Assembly: GCA_934476455.1 (NCBI GenBank)
Contig: CAKSNY010000036.1
Span: 1-22,687, forward strand
DNA from: an uncultured Clostridia bacterium
Lineage (GTDB): Bacteria > Bacillota > Clostridia > UMGS1883
Direction of reading: 5' to 3'
DNA length: 22,687 nt
The position numbers were made by a program, and so were the translations under genes. This document shows, piece after piece, positions 20,391 through 22,687 of the stretch. Within the stretch, counting starts at the first letter, position 1. Each line of letters begins with the position of its first letter. Below the pieces are notes generated by a model, which ran no database searches, was not told the DNA's origin, and saw only the letters and a list, made by a program, of their open reading frames with translations.

Positions 20391-22687
20391 ACGTGTACTG
20401 GCGCTTCTTACGGCGCTTATGATGGTTGTTTTATTACTTCCCTCCGCCCTTGCCGATGAGGATGGAAGCGTGTACTGCATTTCAAGTGCGAGCGACTTTA
20501 TAAGCCTTTCAAAAAAATGTGCAATAGATTCATGGTCATCCGAAAAAAACATTATTCTTACAAAGGACATTGATTTTTCCGCGACCGAGTTTTCGCCCCT
20601 TCCCTACTTTGCCGGAAACTTTGACGGCGGCGGGCATACGATAAAGGGCATTAAGCTTCACAAGCCGCTTTCTGATTTCGGGATTATTCGCTATATATCC
20701 TCCGGTGGCAGCGTGTCAAATCTTAATGTTGAAATATCGATAACCGCAACGGGTACAAAAAGCGGAATAGGCGGCATTGCCGGCGTCAACAAAGGCACTG
20801 TTACGGGCTGTACGGCAGACGTTTCCATACGTGGCGGAAGAAACATAGGCGGCATTGTCGGCATAAACGATTCAGGAGGCTTCATCAATTCCTGCACCTC
20901 AAAGGGCAGTGTATACGGTGAGCATTACGTCGGCGGTATTGCCGGAAAAAACATCGGCAGTATTTCGCTTTGTAACAACGAAGCAAAAATAAACACACAG
21001 GTAAAAGAGGTTAAGCTTGATTTAAGCAACCTGAATTTTGACAAGCTTATTTCCGCCGATAATATGAAAGATGTTACCGACATCGGCGGAATTACCGGCT
21101 ATAATTACGGTGCAATATTAAAAAGCGAAAACAACGAAAATGTAGGCTTTAATCACGTAGGCTACAATGTAGGCGGCATCGCCGGGCGGCAGTGCGGTTA
21201 TATTGAGGCGTGCACAAACAATGCCTATGTCCGCGGCAGAAAAGACATAGGCGGTATTGTCGGTCAGATGGAACCCTATACGGTTGTCGCATACTCCAAA
21301 AATTCGCTTTCCAACACAATGGATTCGCTTGAAAAGCTGCAAACGCTTGTTGACAGCGCAATTTCAAACGCGTCTGTTTCCAAAAGCTCTGTATATACAC
21401 ATCTTAACACCCTTAAGAATAATGTAAGCTCCGCCGGAGAAGCCGCCGACAGGCTGCTTTCCTACGAGCGTGACCGTGCAAATGAAAGCATAAATTCCGC
21501 AAATACGCTTTCGGCAAACCTTTCGGTGCTTATAAAAGACTGTGCCGACTGCACGACCGAGCTTTCAGCACAGCTCAAAGAAATTAAGCGGCTTATTGAT
21601 AACGACAAGCTGACCGAAAACGGAACGACAAACGGTTCCGTTGCCGCCGCGCTTGATAATCTGAGTGACTCTCTCGACGATTTACGCCGCGCAACCGCAG
21701 TAATATCCGAGGGCTTAAGTTCTATGGCAGATTCCGTCCGAAAGCTTACCATGTTTGAAAGCGCTTTTAAGGATTTGTATAAAGGCATAAATGATTTTGA
21801 TGCGGCAGCCCAAAATCTTTACACCGCCATTGACGAGATTTTAAAAAATCTGCCGAGCGGATTTGACCCGGTTTATCTTGCAAAGCTGTCGGCGTCGCTT
21901 AAGTCAATGCACGAATCTCTTTCCATAATACGGCAGGCTCTTAACGATACTCTCAGATATATAAACAGGCTTGATGTCGGTGATCTTGCATCTGCAATAC
22001 GAAAAATCGCAAGCGGCACGGGAGCGATTAAAGACGCAGTTTCCGATATGCAAAAAGCAAGTGAAAATATGTCTGCCGCGTGGGACTTGGCTCAAAAAAT
22101 AGGCGATGTGTTGGGCGAAAGCACAAATACTTTTGACAAGCTTTCAAAGGCGCTTGTCACCTTTTCGGAAACACCTGCCCTTTCCCTCCCCGAATTTGAT
22201 AACGAATACCTAAACCGCCGCGATGTTCTGTCCGATTCACTTAAATCAATAACTACCTCTTTCGGTAATCTCAATGACCGCGTAGACGGCGCCGCAGGAA
22301 CTCTTATTTCGGATATGAGTGCCATCTCGTCTCAAATGTCGGACATTATTGATATGCTTACAAACGATTATGATGAAATGTCCTCTAAAGAAGATAATCT
22401 GATAGATGACAATATGTCGCTTGAAGATGACAGCGCACAGGGTGACGGCAAGCTTTACGGCTGCATAAACAATTCGTATATCACAGGTGATCTCAATGTC
22501 GGCGGCGTTGCCGGTTCTATGGCTATAGAATACGATTTTGACCCCGAGGATGACGCCGCAAAGGACGGTAAAAAATCGCTTAACTTTGTATATAAGACAA
22601 AAGCTGTTATACGCGAATGTAAAAACTACGGCGACATCTCGGCAAGAAAAGACAATGTAGGCGGTATTGTCGGAAATGAAGCCCTTG
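20383..22687 (+). CDS. Large secreted GLUG-repeat/coiled-coil protein, partial (3' end off the window)
   Basis: An open frame of 768 codons from ATG 20383 to the window edge. AAGGAGGATAAGCAAA gives a strong RBS inside the end of the transporter gene. Residues 1-23 are a signal peptide ('VLALLTALMMVVLLLPSALA'). Residues about 24-127 look like the opening turns of a beta-helix ('FAGNFDGGGHTIKGIKL' is the typical lead-in). GLUG-type repeats follow at about 128-300: 'GIGGIAGVNKG', 'NIGGIVGIND', 'YVGGIAGKN', 'DIGGITGYN', 'NVGGIAGRQ', 'DIGGIVGQM'. Residues about 305-680 are long amphipathic helix with heptad-like Leu/Ile spacing, a coiled-coil insertion. GLUG repeats resume at about 688 ('LNVGGVAGS', 'NVGGIVGN'). 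No sortase or SLH signal is seen before the edge. Likely an extracellular or wall-spanning structural partner of the coupled MMPL transporter; the combination is not one I recognise. Confidence 0.85.
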   Translation, partial: MAKRVLALLTALMMVVLLLPSALADEDGSVYCISSASDFISLSKKCAIDSWSSEKNIILTKDIDFSATEFSPLPYFAGNFDGGGHTIKGIKLHKPLSDFGIIRYISSGGSVSNLNVEISITATGTKSGIGGIAGVNKGTVTGCTADVSIRGGRNIGGIVGINDSGGFINSCTSKGSVYGEHYVGGIAGKNIGSISLCNNEAKINTQVKEVKLDLSNLNFDKLISADNMKDVTDIGGITGYNYGAILKSENNENVGFNHVGYNVGGIAGRQCGYIEACTNNAYVRGRKDIGGIVGQMEPYTVVAYSKNSLSNTMDSLEKLQTLVDSAISNASVSKSSVYTHLNTLKNNVSSAGEAADRLLSYERDRANESINSANTLSANLSVLIKDCADCTTELSAQLKEIKRLIDNDKLTENGTTNGSVAAALDNLSDSLDDLRRATAVISEGLSSMADSVRKLTMFESAFKDLYKGINDFDAAAQNLYTAIDEILKNLPSGFDPVYLAKLSASLKSMHESLSIIRQALNDTLRYINRLDVGDLASAIRKIASGTGAIKDAVSDMQKASENMSAAWDLAQKIGDVLGESTNTFDKLSKALVTFSETPALSLPEFDNEYLNRRDVLSDSLKSITTSFGNLNDRVDGAAGTLISDMSAISSQMSDIIDMLTNDYDEMSSKEDNLIDDNMSLEDDSAQGDGKLYGCINNSYITGDLNVGGVAGSMAIEYDFDPEDDAAKDGKKSLNFVYKTKAVIRECKNYGDISARKDNVGGIVGNEAL

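Noticed and set aside
1..22687. CRISPR arrays, tRNA or rRNA genes, intact IS elements
   Set aside because: No regularly spaced identical repeats, no cloverleaf or conserved rRNA stretches, and no transposase-like frame were found on either strand.

Overview
The window looks like the chromosome of an anaerobic, endospore-forming Clostridia-type Firmicute (class-level inference). The basis is an alpha/beta-type small acid-soluble spore protein, a rubredoxin-first (reverse) rubrerythrin beside a PerR-type regulator, an SLH surface protein, strong GGAGG ribosome binding sites and textbook TTGACA-N17-TATAAT promoters. The carbohydrate genes (GH31 alpha-xylosidase type, GH29 alpha-L-fucosidase, 2-keto-3-deoxygluconate kinase and aldolase) suggest a plant-polysaccharide or glycan degrader such as a gut or rumen resident.

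Layout. Positions 1-6406 are visibly more AT-rich than the rest and all genes there are on the minus strand: a secreted LamG-like protein that runs off the left edge, an SLH-domain surface protein just upstream of it, an 18-codon micro-ORF behind an RBS-masking hairpin, and a GH31 alpha-xylosidase broken into two reading frames. Positions 6493-6840 are a mobile-element scar: the isolated N-terminal arm-binding domain of a tyrosine integrase next to four copies of TTTCCCACG in both orientations. This sits at the visible change in composition.

Positions 6869-10770 hold stress and housekeeping genes on the minus strand: perR and rubrerythrin behind a perfect 25-bp Per-box-like palindrome, a VanW-family lipoprotein whose RBS is buried in a terminator hairpin, a four-cysteine membrane-anchored protein, and purB. 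Positions 10830-12999 hold kdgK and an eda-VOC fusion, divergent from an AraC regulator, with a 13-bp inverted repeat pair over the regulator's promoter and leader. A SASP gene follows. GH29 fucosidase is divergent from a second AraC regulator. A stand-alone RNA polymerase alpha-CTD-like protein follows at 16724-17089.

The right end (17193-22687) is a self-contained module: a TetR regulator divergent from an MMPL/RND transporter that carries a short bactofilin-like C-terminal repeat. Its stop codon overlaps the start of a large secreted protein in which GLUG-type glycine-rich repeats are interrupted by about 375 residues of predicted coiled coil. This TetR - MMPL - GLUG/coil module is my best candidate for an undescribed system, probably export or assembly of something at the cell surface. 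The standalone alpha-CTD, the standalone integrase arm domain and the two RBS-embedding hairpins are secondary candidates. No rRNA, tRNA, CRISPR array or intact insertion sequence was seen.
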